Positions 37,301-47,653 of a stretch of DNA of 64,000 bases are shown piece after piece. The stretch comes from Vanilla planifolia (Eukaryota; Streptophyta; Magnoliopsida; Asparagales; Orchidaceae). Position 1 is the stretch's first letter. Each line of letters begins with the position of its first letter. The translations under genes and the position numbers were made by a program. The notes beneath the pieces are model-generated. The model did no database searches, had not been told where the DNA came from, and saw nothing but the letters and a program-made list of their open reading frames with translations. The DNA is taken from the NCBI GenBank assembly GCA_023846275.1, contig CM043871.1, positions 30,410,569-30,474,568 on the forward strand, written 5' to 3'.

Positions 37301-40300
37301 AGAAAAATTATTCCAAAAGCACAGGTATTTCAACTCTGCCAAATTTTTAATGAAAAATGTTTAAATATGAATGACATTATGATCTTAATTAAAAAAGTAG
37401 TTAAGAGATCATCTTCCATACATTTAAAGATAGGTAAGCTGCTTTTTGAATGGATGACTTATCTGAGCATTTCATATGTTGTCAAACCTTACTAGTGGAA
37501 CCCTGTCTCTTTGACACTGTTCCTGCCCAATTGTGTCATGCGCCTCAATGGCGGTTGATTGGCAATGGCAGAGATCCAATGGGCAACTCCAACAATTAGC
37601 AAAATGGCACCGCCACCCCTAAAAACAGTAGCATTTGATTATTTTTGTTAGCTGATTATTGTCATGCTTTTGTTCTTTTTTAACTGATAAAAGACTAGTC
37701 TGTGAATAAACGAACCTATTCTCATGTTTTTCTTATTAATATTAAATAATATCATATAAATTTAATATATAATACTTATTAGGTTACTATTCTTATTCAA
37801 CTTGGATAATAATATAATACAAATTTAGTTTCCTTAATTAACATATTTTCTAATGATTTTTATTTTTACAATGTGTTTATGTATCATTCAATGTAAGAAA
37901 TAATTTGCAGAATTTAGATGTTTTAAATATGCTTATGTTGTTTATGCTTCTCTTGGATAATTTATGAATGTAGTTAGATTTTCTTATATGAACGTTTTAG
38001 TTTTGAAGCTGGGTATCCATCCCGTTTGCAATCCCAGGATGTTATGCTGCTCTCACATAGTGTATATGACTTGTCATACCTTAATACTGTGAACATGTTT
38101 ATTGCTACTTAGTTTATTTTTATGGTGTGTTAAGATCATGTTTATTGCTACTTGTCATACCTGAAAGTTGATTATTTGCCTATAATGAAATGTAATTGGA
38201 ATTTTCAAATACAACAAATGGTTTATTTTTAATTGAATTTTCTTTGTTTTATGAAAAATGATTATGCTATTATGTGTTCTTTTTAATATGAAAAAATGTT
38301 GAATATTGATTAAATTGTAGACAATGAAAAATCGAAATAGAAAAAATTGTGTTTCCTTGTCTGCCCACACATGATCTGGAAGTTAATTGGTTTGGTGTTT
38401 CTTAGTAAAAAAATAGATATGTATAATGATAAAAGTGTCCATACAGTTGGCTTGAATGGGCAACTTGTGAAGTCCCTTGCGAAGTGTTTGACTTCTCAAG
38501 CAGAGATAATCAACGCCTACTGGGCTGCAGATGTGCTTTACATGACCAGAGAGAAGTTGCTAACTCTTACGTTCCACTTCTCCTTCCCATAAGGAAATTG
38601 ATTCCCTACAAATATTTCATTATTCAATCATATGCGTAGTTAAATTTATGTAATGACCCTTTTTAGCTGAGTACTACTCCAACTTGTTTCTACTAATTTG
38701 GCTTTAATTAGCTGTCTTTTAAATATATTTACCTTGCAAAATTGAAAAAATATACAGAAATGCTATGAGGCCTCGGCTGAGATTTCAGATGCCGCGCCTT
38801 GCATGTCTGTCACACTTCGCTTGCTTTCACTCCAAATGAAGAGTTCTGTTTGTGTGGAAGAAATATACATTTATGCAGATCCTGTTGAAGATACTGATCC
38901 AGAACCTCTGCCTCCAATTAGTAACATGGGAGCAGGTTCTTTGTTTTCAATGCTTGTTCCTAGTATTTTGCAATTATCCAGATCTGGAACCCACCAGCTT
39001 CCAAATAAAGGTCCTGATACTCCACAACAGTCAATATCTTCATCCATGGGGAACACAATTCACATGAATGGTTCAGAGATGTTGAGGATAGAAGAAGTTG
39101 GCTCATCTTCTTCAACTGAACATCATGATGGGCGATATTATCTGCAGCATCATAATGGAAAACCACAGCATCCATTGCCATCATCTAGTAAGAAAATTAC
39201 TGACCAAGTCCAGGAATCAAAATCCAGAGCTGATGAAGATAGCGGCACTGAGGCTGGTGTTGACAATGTGGTGAACATGAAAGCCGAGGAACATAGCCAG
39301 GGAAATACTACAGATAGACTGATGATATCTGCCAAAGAAAATGGTTCAGATCAGTTGCCGAATTCTATGACCAATGGAACTAATGTGAATGATGTTGGTC
39401 TCAAAGAAATGATGGATGATTTGGTCTCAAGAGTTGGGAGAACAGAAACTTTTTGCTCTAGTTTTCAGGAAAACGTTATTAAGCTTCTTACTGGCATTGA
39501 CATGAGGCTTCAGCGGATGGAGTTGCAAATGGACGTATTAACAAAGGAGTTTCATTCATCTGAAAAATGCACTTCAAAGTTTTTACCTCCAGAATTTTCA
39601 GATCATGAGTCCAATTCAGAGAAAAAGTGTGGTACATCATCATTTGTAGGGGACTCGTGTTCTCGAGAAAATGAGGACCCCGATGATGAGTCAATAAACG
39701 CCATGCCTGAACTCCAGAGTGCCACAGGCCTGGTGGTTAAGGCACCTGAATTTCCTATTGAGGATGATGATGATCACGATGATGGCAATGATTTTTCCAA
39801 CAATAGTTGTAATTTTGTAGATTCAACTCCGGAGCTGCATCCCCAGAAAGGGAAATACTTCTCCATTGATGATGCCTTAGCTTCGGAGCTGGCAGCTTTC
39901 CATGTTTCAGCCACAGAAAAAACTTCCGATCATAAATCATATATGATTGATGTGCCCCAGGAGCAAAACAGTGCTGACCATGCCTTAAATTCTTCTTTTC
40001 TCACTTTTCAGTCAGAAGCTGCTAACCATTGGTCCCTTGGATACAACATGGGGGACAAAAGCTGTGACATGACGAATGGAGTCCTAGTTGAAATGTGCCA
40101 TGACGGCCAACGCTGCTCTGATGGTAAAGCGGTCGATCCTGAAAGCAAATTGAGCAAAATTGATATTTTTTATGGAAGAGATGCACAAGTACTTGGTGAT
40201 AATGTAGAGGCTGGATCTTTGCTTTCCAATGATGGTTCGTCTATAGAATTTGATACAATTGGGTGTAAAGGAGTAATAATCAAGGCGCCAGAATTTCCAA

Positions 40301-41601
40301 GTGAAGATATTCTGGATTCTGGCGGAAGTCGTTTTCTCCATACAGCAGGTGACTCGGACAAACATCTGCATATGCTTCCTGATTCTGCATCTAATCCAAC
40401 ACTAGCTTTATATCTGTCCTCAAGAAGTGTTAAACCTTCCAAATGTAGCCCAAATTTACATGCATATGCATCAGAGCCAGAAACTGTTCTTTCCCCAAGA
40501 GGATCAGATGTTGGAATAAACAGTGGTATGATAGACAATAGTCATGAAACCTCTTCGAGAAACAATTCTACTTTGCATCCACTCGCCTTCTTTCTTTCCC
40601 AGGGTGACTTAGAGCAGAACTGTGATAATTCTCCCCACCCAGTAAAGCTTTGTGGAGAACCTTCCAGCTCCATGTGCTGTGTAGATAGCATGGAATATGT
40701 TAATCATGATTCAAAATTCAATTTCATTTGTTGCAATCATATGAGTGATCCTTGTGGTTTGTCAGAGAATCAACTGCTCCACCTTTGCAGTGCACTTCAT
40801 ACAGATGGAAATAGCTTCCATGTTTGGGATGAAGAATGCTTGGATGATGATTCCAATGTCCACAATGCTGCCATTAGGAAGGACACAGAATTGATTGATA
40901 GAGATGAGCAGGCAGGCTGCAACATACCATCTATTTCCGATCGAATCTTCATCAGAAGCCTAAGGCATCCGGACTGTTCCAATGCAAGTAGCCTGAATTC
41001 TTTTGTTGGAGTGTCAGCTGACCATCTTAGCGAGGGAATGCCCGGTAATCCTGAAAATTCTAAGACTAAACTCCAATGCCAATCTTCTGATTTTGCTAGT
41101 CGGATGCAATGCCAATTTGAGAGTAATAAGGCGGTAGCAACTTTAGTTCTTGGTGAAGATGATCTCATCAGTAATGTTAAGTTTACTGCAGATGAAAGTT
41201 TAAGAACTTCTCTCCCCCTTGAATTCCTGCTGGGTGAAGAACCAAACGATAACATCCAGAATGATGACTGGCATAAAATTGTTTGCAGTTCAATTCCAGT
41301 TGGGGAAGATTGTTTCATTAACCTAAAGCTTTCTGTAGATACAAATTTGAGAAGTGAGCTTTCTCCTGAAGTTCTGCAGGATGAAAATTCAGAAAATCTG
41401 GCAGAGAGAAGTGATCATGATTATGAAATTGAAATTGGCCAGGACCTAAACTCATCCCTGGTTAATGACTTAAGCCAGAGCAGTCAAACAAGTGAAAAGG
41501 CTCTTGTAGAGTTGGATAGCTTAATCTACTCTCAGGTTTCTGATATGCTAGAATGCCCTCAAAGCTGCAACGGCGACCTTGTATTTTCTAGCCTTATCTG
41601 A
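28145..41601 (+). CDS. Large three-exon gene for a plant-specific protein of unknown function
   Basis: Model: exon 1 28145-28373, exon 2 37017-37324, exon 3 38758-41601, TGA at 41599-41601. Total 3,381 nt, 1,126 aa if read from GTG 28145, or 1,112 aa from the first in-frame ATG at 28187. Phases match at both junctions (1 and 0). The N-terminal ~245 residues (VASSGVWSGNWFGAMLLVSK, ..., EIHSIYVRSTARIYEIYYAS, ..., CYEASAEISDA, ..., EEIYIYADPVED) look like a globular beta-rich domain. Residues ~394-444 form a predicted coiled coil (LKEMMDDLVSRV, ..., DMRLQRMELQMDVLTKEF). The remainder is acidic, Ser/Asn-rich and probably disordered, with a repeated VKAPEFP/IKAPEFP-x-ED motif near residues 505 and 685. 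I recognise the layout as a conserved uncharacterised plant family but cannot name it. No signal peptide or membrane segment is seen. The first intron is unusually long and filled with repeat remains. Confidence 0.85.
29755..30265. repeat. Palindrome-rich degenerate repeats related to the 9.4-kb array
   Basis: Several copies of a 'GAGAAAA...GAGAATTTTATATGGTAC' plus 'CATCATATGATACGAT' block occur (about 29922, 29989 and 30075). Small inverted repeats include CCGTA-CAA-TACGG near 29764 and TACGATC-CCATT-GATCGTA near 30233. The same building blocks make up the 54-bp repeats at 9379-9594. Confidence 0.55.
32340..32740. repeat. Diverged ~200-bp direct duplication in intron 1
   Basis: Segments at about 32340-32530 and 32550-32740 share landmarks in order: 'CACTTAAG.....TTAAC.TTATTGAA/GGA', 'GTGAGAGGT/AAAGAGGT', 'TATAATG.TTTT.GGAGTGCA' and 'CTTCTTTG'. 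They are strongly diverged, so this is an old duplication or an LTR pair remnant. Confidence 0.45.
36201..36458. repeat. 128-bp tandem duplication in intron 1
   Basis: Copies start at 36201 and 36329 with 'TATATAAATGTTTATGC' and both end with 'GAGCTAAGTGTATC.TTA.TAGCTA'. The second copy is about 8 bp longer owing to an expanded TTTA run. They are highly similar, so this is a recent local duplication. Confidence 0.8.
37017..37324 (+). CDS. Exon 2 of the large gene
   Basis: Acceptor TTTATTGCAG then TCTTTTTCAG..., donor CACAG|GTATTT, phase 1 in and 0 out. It encodes VFFREKQEIHSIYVRSTARI and continues with YEIYY, a Cys/Val-rich strand, then a linker ending KIIPKAQ. A second AG at 37025-37026 would give an exon 10 nt shorter and a different frame unless a 1+4 nt upstream exon is included. 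Confidence 0.85.
37325..38757 (+). other. Intron 2 of the large gene (1.4 kb)
   Basis: GTATTT...TATACAG, phase 0. It contains a GC-richer patch near 37500-37620 and a coding-like patch at 38430-38590 (in-frame open stretch with GLNGQLVKSLAKCLTSQ). The patch fits no acceptor in phase 0 with a good pyrimidine tract, so it is treated as intronic. Confidence 0.75.
38758..41601 (+). CDS. Exon 3 (terminal) of the large gene
   Basis: A single 2,844-nt exon, acceptor ATACAG|AAATGC in phase 0, giving 947 codons plus TGA. It opens with KCYEASAEISDAAPCMSVTL, which completes the N-terminal domain, then RLLSLQ and EEIYIYADP. The coiled coil, two KAPEFP motifs, acidic runs (EDDDDHDDG) and a C-terminal pair of ~50-residue repeats (LVLGEDDLISNVKFT and IPVGEDCFINLKLSV) follow. 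The open frame is too long to be chance in AT-rich DNA. Confidence 0.95.
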   Translation, partial: KCYEASAEISDAAPCMSVTLRLLSLQMKSSVCVEEIYIYADPVEDTDPEPLPPISNMGAGSLFSMLVPSILQLSRSGTHQLPNKGPDTPQQSISSSMGNTIHMNGSEMLRIEEVGSSSSTEHHDGRYYLQHHNGKPQHPLPSSSKKITDQVQESKSRADEDSGTEAGVDNVVNMKAEEHSQGNTTDRLMISAKENGSDQLPNSMTNGTNVNDVGLKEMMDDLVSRVGRTETFCSSFQENVIKLLTGIDMRLQRMELQMDVLTKEFHSSEKCTSKFLPPEFSDHESNSEKKCGTSSFVGDSCSRENEDPDDESINAMPELQSATGLVVKAPEFPIEDDDDHDDGNDFSNNSCNFVDSTPELHPQKGKYFSIDDALASELAAFHVSATEKTSDHKSYMIDVPQEQNSADHALNSSFLTFQSEAANHWSLGYNMGDKSCDMTNGVLVEMCHDGQRCSDGKAVDPESKLSKIDIFYGRDAQVLGDNVEAGSLLSNDGSSIEFDTIGCKGVIIKAPEFPSEDILDSGGSRFLHTAGDSDKHLHMLPDSASNPTLALYLSSRSVKPSKCSPNLHAYASEPETVLSPRGSDVGINSGMIDNSHETSSRNNSTLHPLAFFLSQGDLEQNCDNSPHPVKLCGEPSSSMCCVDSMEYVNHDSKFNFICCNHMSDPCGLSENQLLHLCSALHTDGNSFHVWDEECLDDDSNVHNAAIRKDTELIDRDEQAGCNIPSISDRIFIRSLRHPDCSNASSLNSFVGVSADHLSEGMPGNPENSKTKLQCQSSDFASRMQCQFESNKAVATLVLGEDDLISNVKFTADESLRTSLPLEFLLGEEPNDNIQNDDWHKIVCSSIPVGEDCFINLKLSVDTNLRSELSPEVLQDENSENLAERSDHDYEIEIGQDLNSSLVNDLSQSSQTSEKALVELDSLIYSQVSDMLECPQSCNGDLVFSSLI

Positions 41602-41626
41602 AACTTGGCTATTCCAGTGCACTAAA

Positions 41627-41632
41627 AATAAA
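41627..41632 (+). terminator. Candidate polyadenylation signal AATAAA
   Basis: A consensus AATAAA lies 26 nt after the stop codon of the large gene, closer than most plant sites but plausible. Further A/T-rich signals follow. Confidence 0.4.
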
Positions 41633-44600
41633 GTTCTAGCTGTAAATATTGTGCATGATGTTTTCTTATACTTTGCATTAGGTGGTAAGTAGTTTAACCT
41701 TCTAGGAATTGTCAGTGAACCTTGGTACAGTGCTTAGTTCTTCCATTGCAATGTGTTACGCAATGAAGGCCATGGACATGGATTCCTAATCGTTAATCTT
41801 TGTTTGCACATGGTTCATTGCATGGTTATGATTTACCTATCCAAAACAGTTGTGTTGGAGATTTAAGTGGTTTATTTTACCTGGTGATGAGAAAAAAGAT
41901 TGAGAGTTTAAAGCTATTGCTGTGCTGTTTGCTGATTGCATTCTATTGAGCATGCCTGTTTGATCAATGGATCAGAATGGCTTTGTTCATGGTCGTGTTG
42001 CTGAGGTGCTGTAAAACATCAAGTTAGCCATTACCAAAGCAGTGGGAATCAAGTTTCTGCTAGAAATTGCAACTGTGAGTTTTCATTAAACTTCTTTTGC
42101 CACTTCGCAACTTTGATTTTTTGTTGCTTTGATCAAGCGTTTTCTTGGCGTTTGCTTTCATGTTAGTAAAAATGAATTTAAGTTGCACAATTGTAGCCTT
42201 TTACACATCCACATGCACAAGGGCAAAGTTGTTACTTCAGTTGTTTGTTGGATAGTTGGGAACTGTGACCCTTGTAGCATAACATAACCCTACTTGTATG
42301 CAATTTCAGTTTTTTCTTTGTATATGGAATGGGCTATTGATAATCTTCCTATAGTATTAAACAATGTTCCTCTATCAACTCTTATTTAATCTACCACTAG
42401 CTGAAATCTAGTCTCCCATTCATTCAATTATCAAATCAAATAAAAAAAAACTGCTAGCTTCTCAACCATGTCTTCATGTTTTTGGCTTACTTTTTAATTT
42501 ACTCTTTAGCAAGAACGCAAAAGCATTAAATGCAATCATGAAAATCCTTCTGATGTAATTACAACAATTGGGTATTTGTTTATTTTGGTTTTTAAAGTGA
42601 AATGTTTACTATTCTTAGTATTTTAATGTCTATTTGCTTATTTTAAAGGATGATAGAACCAAAACATGAAGTCTAAAGAAAAATGCCATGTCTTACCTAA
42701 CCGTGCTGTCCTTTGAAAGATCTGAATGAGGTGGCTAAAGCAAGCTTCCATATCAGATCATGGATTGAACTTCGTAAACAAAACTTGGGTTCTAGATCAT
42801 GACCTGATTGACTTTTCTGATTTATTGATCATTGCATGATTAGATTGATTCCTTGATTTGACCTCGATTTCTTCATGATGATAGATTTTCTGAGTTTTTA
42901 ATGGAATTGCTTGAGGGAAAGCAATTGAGAATGGGTTAGGTTTGTGACTTTTCTCATTTTAAGGTTGTTGCCTTGATTTCACTTGCATGATTGCATATTG
43001 TGATGGCTACTTGTAGATGAAGTTGATTCTGAATCTACCGTGAAGCATTTCTTTCTCCACATTAATCAGATTTGGAGTGTAAAAATAAACGTGAGGCCAC
43101 ATTGAAAACTTAGCCGTCAACTGCAACACCATTCCTCCCTTCTCTACTTGAGAACCAGGCAACTGCACCTAAGCCATGCGACTCGTCTCTTCTATTCCCT
43201 TTTGCCTTGAATTTTGATTTAAATGAGTTTGTGCTTCTTTATCAAGTGATAGCTTTAGTTTTTAATTCATTTGATGTGTTTACATTCTTTCTAAGTTACT
43301 TTATAGCCACCATTGTTAATTCCCTAGCATGGAGGAGCAGCAACCCATAGATATATTATCTATTTCATTAGTAATTGCCACACCAGTTGCCAGCAATAGT
43401 AGAAGATACAATATCCATGGCTGATTGGGAGAAGATACATGTCACAAAGATCACTTTCAAGTCTAGAGGATGACTTCCTTGGCCTTGAGAAGGTGTATTG
43501 AAGAGTATTAAAGGCTCAAATAGCATGATATAAGAAGAATCAGTTCAGGCCAAGACAATTTACTACCTAAAGAAGAAGAAAACTTAGTGGGTCTCTAGGT
43601 TCAAGTCTCAGTCAGGTCTTGCAAGCATAGAATTCAAAAAGGCCAAAATTAGATTGGGCCTCGTGTTTTGGGTTACTGTAGTGAGATTGATAGAGGAAGT
43701 TACTCCTCTAAGTAACTGAAGTTGTCTTTCAGTTTTCTGCATGTGTAATTCAGGATTTGAATTTGAATTCATACCTGTATGAACGAGATTTGTGCTTATT
43801 TAGCCCCCAGTCTATTAGGTTAGAATTCTTAATGATCGTCTCTATATCACATTGTTCTATGGGCCTTCGGACTATTAAAGAGACACTTCATAACAGAAGG
43901 AAGAATTTTAGAAGTACTCTATCTGAAATCCTGCTTTAAATATACAAGACTCTTAGCAGAAGAAAACACTTCTTTGGCCTCATTTTGGTGTCTATTCTTT
44001 TTTATTTCATTATTTCTTTTGCTTCATTTTTTCTTTTATGCATACTTTTAACTTCTATGGCATAGCATCCATCAATCTAAGAGATTTGGGTGGTTGTACG
44101 AATAGGTAATTAAGATATTTTTCTGTATCAATCTCAGCTTTCTTGTGTGGGATTAGAGTTTTATATATTAACTTGTCCAATATTTGCCAAGCCCGAAGTA
44201 GTCTTGACATATATTTGGTGATGGTCTGATCTGAGGAAATCTAGAGTTCATGCCTATAAACAATGAACATATTTTTATGCCTTGATTCTAGAGATTGAGA
44301 CGTGATTTAGGCTATGTTTGGTGGTAACTTTTCCAAAAAATTATTTCATATGAGACGAAAATGAAAAGTTATAAAATTTATTGAATAAACTTTTAGTGCT
44401 TTTGAGGTTTAATGACATATCATTAGACAAACAAACAAGAATATAGATTAAAAAAAAAGGCTATAACAAAAATGAATTATGTGTATAATCTAATGTTGAC
44501 ACAAATGGTAAATTAAAGTCTTTTTTTTAGGATAAAAGAAGATAATAGCACAATTTCACATCACTATCATATCTGTTGATATAAGGATGAATAGATTTCA

Positions 44601-47080
44601 ACCAAAATAAATAAAATATTGAATTTTTTTTTGTTCTCTTGCTGAATGATTGAAGGGTAATTTAGACAATCGGGTGACAGTGATTTGCGCATAAAAAATT
44701 TATGCAACGTCACCAAATCGTTAACCCGCATAAAAAGAAACATGCGTATACATACCTCATCGTGTGGCGCATTATTTGTTTTGCTGCCGCCCATAGATAC
44801 CATGGAATCGACGACAACGACACACAACTCAGTGCATTAATGGCGAAGACTTAGCACATTGGTTATTTTGCTCTTTTAATCCCAAACAAACTTCCACTTT
44901 GGTCAAAGCCTAACTTCATTACATCTTTATTGGTTCTTAGATTCATCCATTTGTTAGATCACAACACTCAATTCCTATGATGTCATAATGCCAAAGATGA
45001 TTATCCAAAGGATCAAATTTGATATTGGAGGAAGAAGATGCCACGAGCAGCTCAAAAGAAACTTAAAAACAGATGTAATTTGTAGGTGATTTTATTCAAA
45101 CTCATCCAACGATTGAACAAAATTATTGTTGTTCTTCTTTTTAACTTTTCAGAGCAACAAAAATCATTGAATTTCTAGAATTGCACGAGAAAATTTGTAG
45201 CTAAAATACAAAATCTATTCTAAAGGCTGAGATAAATTGAAATGTCTAATAGGATGATTCTATTTTGTGATTGGATAATCCGATCATGATGAAGTTAAGA
45301 GATCTATTTGAAGTTTTTGAACGCCATTGATTTGTATTTTGTTAAAGAATCGGAACATGATTTTTGCACATGCATTATTTTTTAACCTACGGCTTAAATA
45401 GTTATATTTGATTTTGATAAAAATAAAATTTTTAATTTTGTTTTTGTGATCTAATATGTCTATTTAATGTATTTTCAAATTACTAATTAAATGATTTTAT
45501 ACCATGAAACAGAGTAGCGCTCAAAGCTTATAAAAGTCATCAAAAGTTCATTGATATGAAAAATAAATAAAACATTCTAAAGACTATAAATCTAACACCC
45601 AAAATTGATAAGTACATAATTGATTAACATTGGCTATGACAATTGGGCAAAGTAAATAAAGTGTTTTAAGGATTACAAAAATCTAACACCCAAAGTTTGT
45701 AAGTACATAATCTCAAATGTCTTGCCAATTAACAAATTTTACTCAATTGCCATGGACATTTTCCTAAATTATATCAACAAACCATCAAACTAAGTTAGTT
45801 TGATATTCATAAGAAATACATATAGTTCAATCAAATAGACAATTTAATAAAATTGCAAGACTACCCGATTTAATCGTCTGCATCAATTTGCATTTCATTA
45901 AGGATGAAACATGTGAAAAAAAGAATTCTACCTTTTATATGGGATCAATGGTATTACAAGAAATTTTTGATAAATTATAAGTAAATGACAACACAAAAAA
46001 AAAACCTAGAAAGGGAAAACATTAGTTAAATTATTGTACTGCACTTTTGATGACATTCAAAACTTCCATTCTTTATGATAGAAAATTTACAATTTTGATG
46101 AGCTAAAGTGGATGGATGCTACAGTTAGAAGAAAAACAAGTTATGAAAGTTGAAAATCTTGAAAACCAAGTTCCTAATTGAAGGGAAAATATCAAACAGA
46201 GAGAAAGAGAGAAGAGTTATTTCCATTAAACTATGATGGGCTATTTATAGAAGCTATAATTTAGAAAGCAAATAATGTTTGGAGCTTCATGTTTACTATC
46301 ATGACAAAGTCTATGATTAACCATAACAATTAGACAAAATATATTAATTAATAAAATATTCAAGACATTAAATACTTATTTAATATTCAAAAATGACATA
46401 TCTTAAAGAAAGAAAAAATAATTAAAGAATTGGTTGAGTAATAAAGAGGTGGTTGACGTCTTAGTTTAGGGAAAGATCGACCATTGTTATCAAGTGATCT
46501 AAAAACTTTAATCCAAAAATGATTTCAAACAGATGACTATGGGCAATCATCAACAACACTTTTGAGCAAAATATTAAGAAATGGCCTTCTAATTAAGATG
46601 AAACGAGTTTTGAGTAAATGGTTTAGTTGAAGTTGTCTCATAACAAACATCTAAGTTTGACAAAACACCAAACACGTTAGAGCAAAAAGTCCTCATTTGC
46701 AATTCGCCAATAATATATCGATTGTTGAAGGGGATCTATATAGATGGAATGCTAGTGGTTGATCAAGTAGCAAAGCTTATAACTAGCAAATACTAACACA
46801 AGAATGGTTATAATACATTGAACATCACCTTAATGGCACCCCATAGATGACATTGTCTATCACTTGAAAGACAATTTTGTTTTAATATATCGGATAATGT
46901 CCTCAAATTGTTATCTAGAGCAAATGGCACCAAGTCTTCAAATAGTTCTCGAAGAAGAGACAGCAGAAACACGACGTACAACTTATGTAATGTCGGGATG
47001 TAATTGTGCTAAACAAATACACCTGTATGGCGATCAGCCTCCAAGCGAGCTGAGTTACCTGTGACTCGGCGGTTGGTCCC
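41633..47080. other. Intergenic DNA between the two host genes
   Basis: No gene was recognised in about 5.4 kb. A short duplication lies at 45566-45711. GC-richer patches at 43090-43200 and 44690-44830 and a 'CTATGTTTGGTGG' motif near 44310 suggest worn transposon pieces, but no family could be assigned. Confidence 0.4.
45566..45711. repeat. Short direct duplication (~57 bp, offset ~88 bp)
   Basis: Segments near 45566-45620 and 45653-45711 both read AAATAAA...AAATCTAACACCCAAA.TT..TAAGTACATAAT with some substitutions. Confidence 0.6.
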
Positions 47081-47153
47081 GCTTCACCCTTGCCCCTTCC
47101 AAAAAGGTGACCTAACCTAGTATATGACCTACCTTTTCAACATCGCACCAACG

Positions 47154-47180
47154 ATGGAGAAAGAAAGTGGGAAGAAGTAG
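47154..47180 (+). promoter_or_regulatory. Upstream ORF MEKESGKK before the small gene
   Basis: An 8-codon frame (ATG 47154, TAG 47178-47180) lies 107 nt upstream of the main ATG. If the transcript begins upstream it may dampen translation. Confidence 0.35.
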
Positions 47181-47287
47181 CAAGAGAGAAAGAGGAGGCA
47201 AACAAGGATTCCACTACCACACTTCGATTTACTTAACCGTCTCCCCACCTCTGTGTTGAATTGGACGGATACTTCGACAGGAAAGAA

Positions 47288-47653
47288 ATGGCGAGAGACC
47301 GGGCAATGAAGTGTTGGGATAAAATGATTCTCCCAGCAACGCTTGTTTGGATCGGAATCTCCGCTCGCCTCAGCTTGCGGAAGACCGGTATCTCCTTAAA
47401 TCTAAATTTTCGATTCATCGCAAAACTTACCTCATCTGATCTGTTATTTTGGTTAAAAGTAGGGCTGAGGAAGCTGAGGGAGGAGGTGAGCACCTGTGAG
47501 TACGAGGACATTCAAGTGATGTGGGAAATGCTGCGGCGGACCGACACGGAAGTCGCGCAATCCCTGCCGGCCAACCGTCGGCAGTTGAGGAAGCGTCGCC
47601 GCCGCTGGATCGTCCTCGATTGGGCGTCCTATAATCTCTGCTCCAATTTCTGA
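47288..47653 (+). CDS. Small basic plant protein, two exons
   Basis: ATG at 47288 in good context (AAATGG). Exon 1 47288-47387, intron 47388-47459 (72 nt, GT...AG), exon 2 47460-47653, TGA at the end. Spliced product 97 aa. The intron is a multiple of three and has no stop, so a retained transcript would give 121 aa. Exons are near 58% GC while the intron is AT-rich, which supports splicing. The protein starts MARDRAMKCWDKMILPATLV, has a conserved-looking core (KLREEVSTCEYEDIQVMWEM) and a strongly basic tail (RRQLRKRRRRW). I recall short plant proteins with a K-L-x-x-D-V-x-x-C-x-Y-x-D-V-x-V-M-W-E-M-L core but cannot assign a name or function. The basic run could be a nuclear or RNA-binding signal. 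The frame upstream to 47261 starts with TTG and is not used. Confidence 0.75.
   Translation: MARDRAMKCWDKMILPATLVWIGISARLSLRKTGISLNLNFRFIAKLTSSDLLFWLKVGLRKLREEVSTCEYEDIQVMWEMLRRTDTEVAQSLPANRRQLRKRRRRWIVLDWASYNLCSNF

Noticed and set aside
38347-38592. 81-codon open frame as a coding exon of the large gene
   Set aside because: Exon 2 ends in phase 0 and exon 3 starts in phase 0. No good acceptor places this frame between them, and it ends in a stop.
40797-41318. 173-codon reverse-strand open frame
   Set aside because: It lies antisense to exon 3 of the large gene and follows that exon's codon structure; no motif of its own.
44567-44827. 86-codon reverse-strand open frame
   Set aside because: It starts in a slightly GC-richer patch but has no motif, and the rest is AT-driven.
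46864-47064. 66-codon open frame before the small gene
   Set aside because: It begins with a non-ATG codon and ends before the small gene; more likely promoter or leader sequence.
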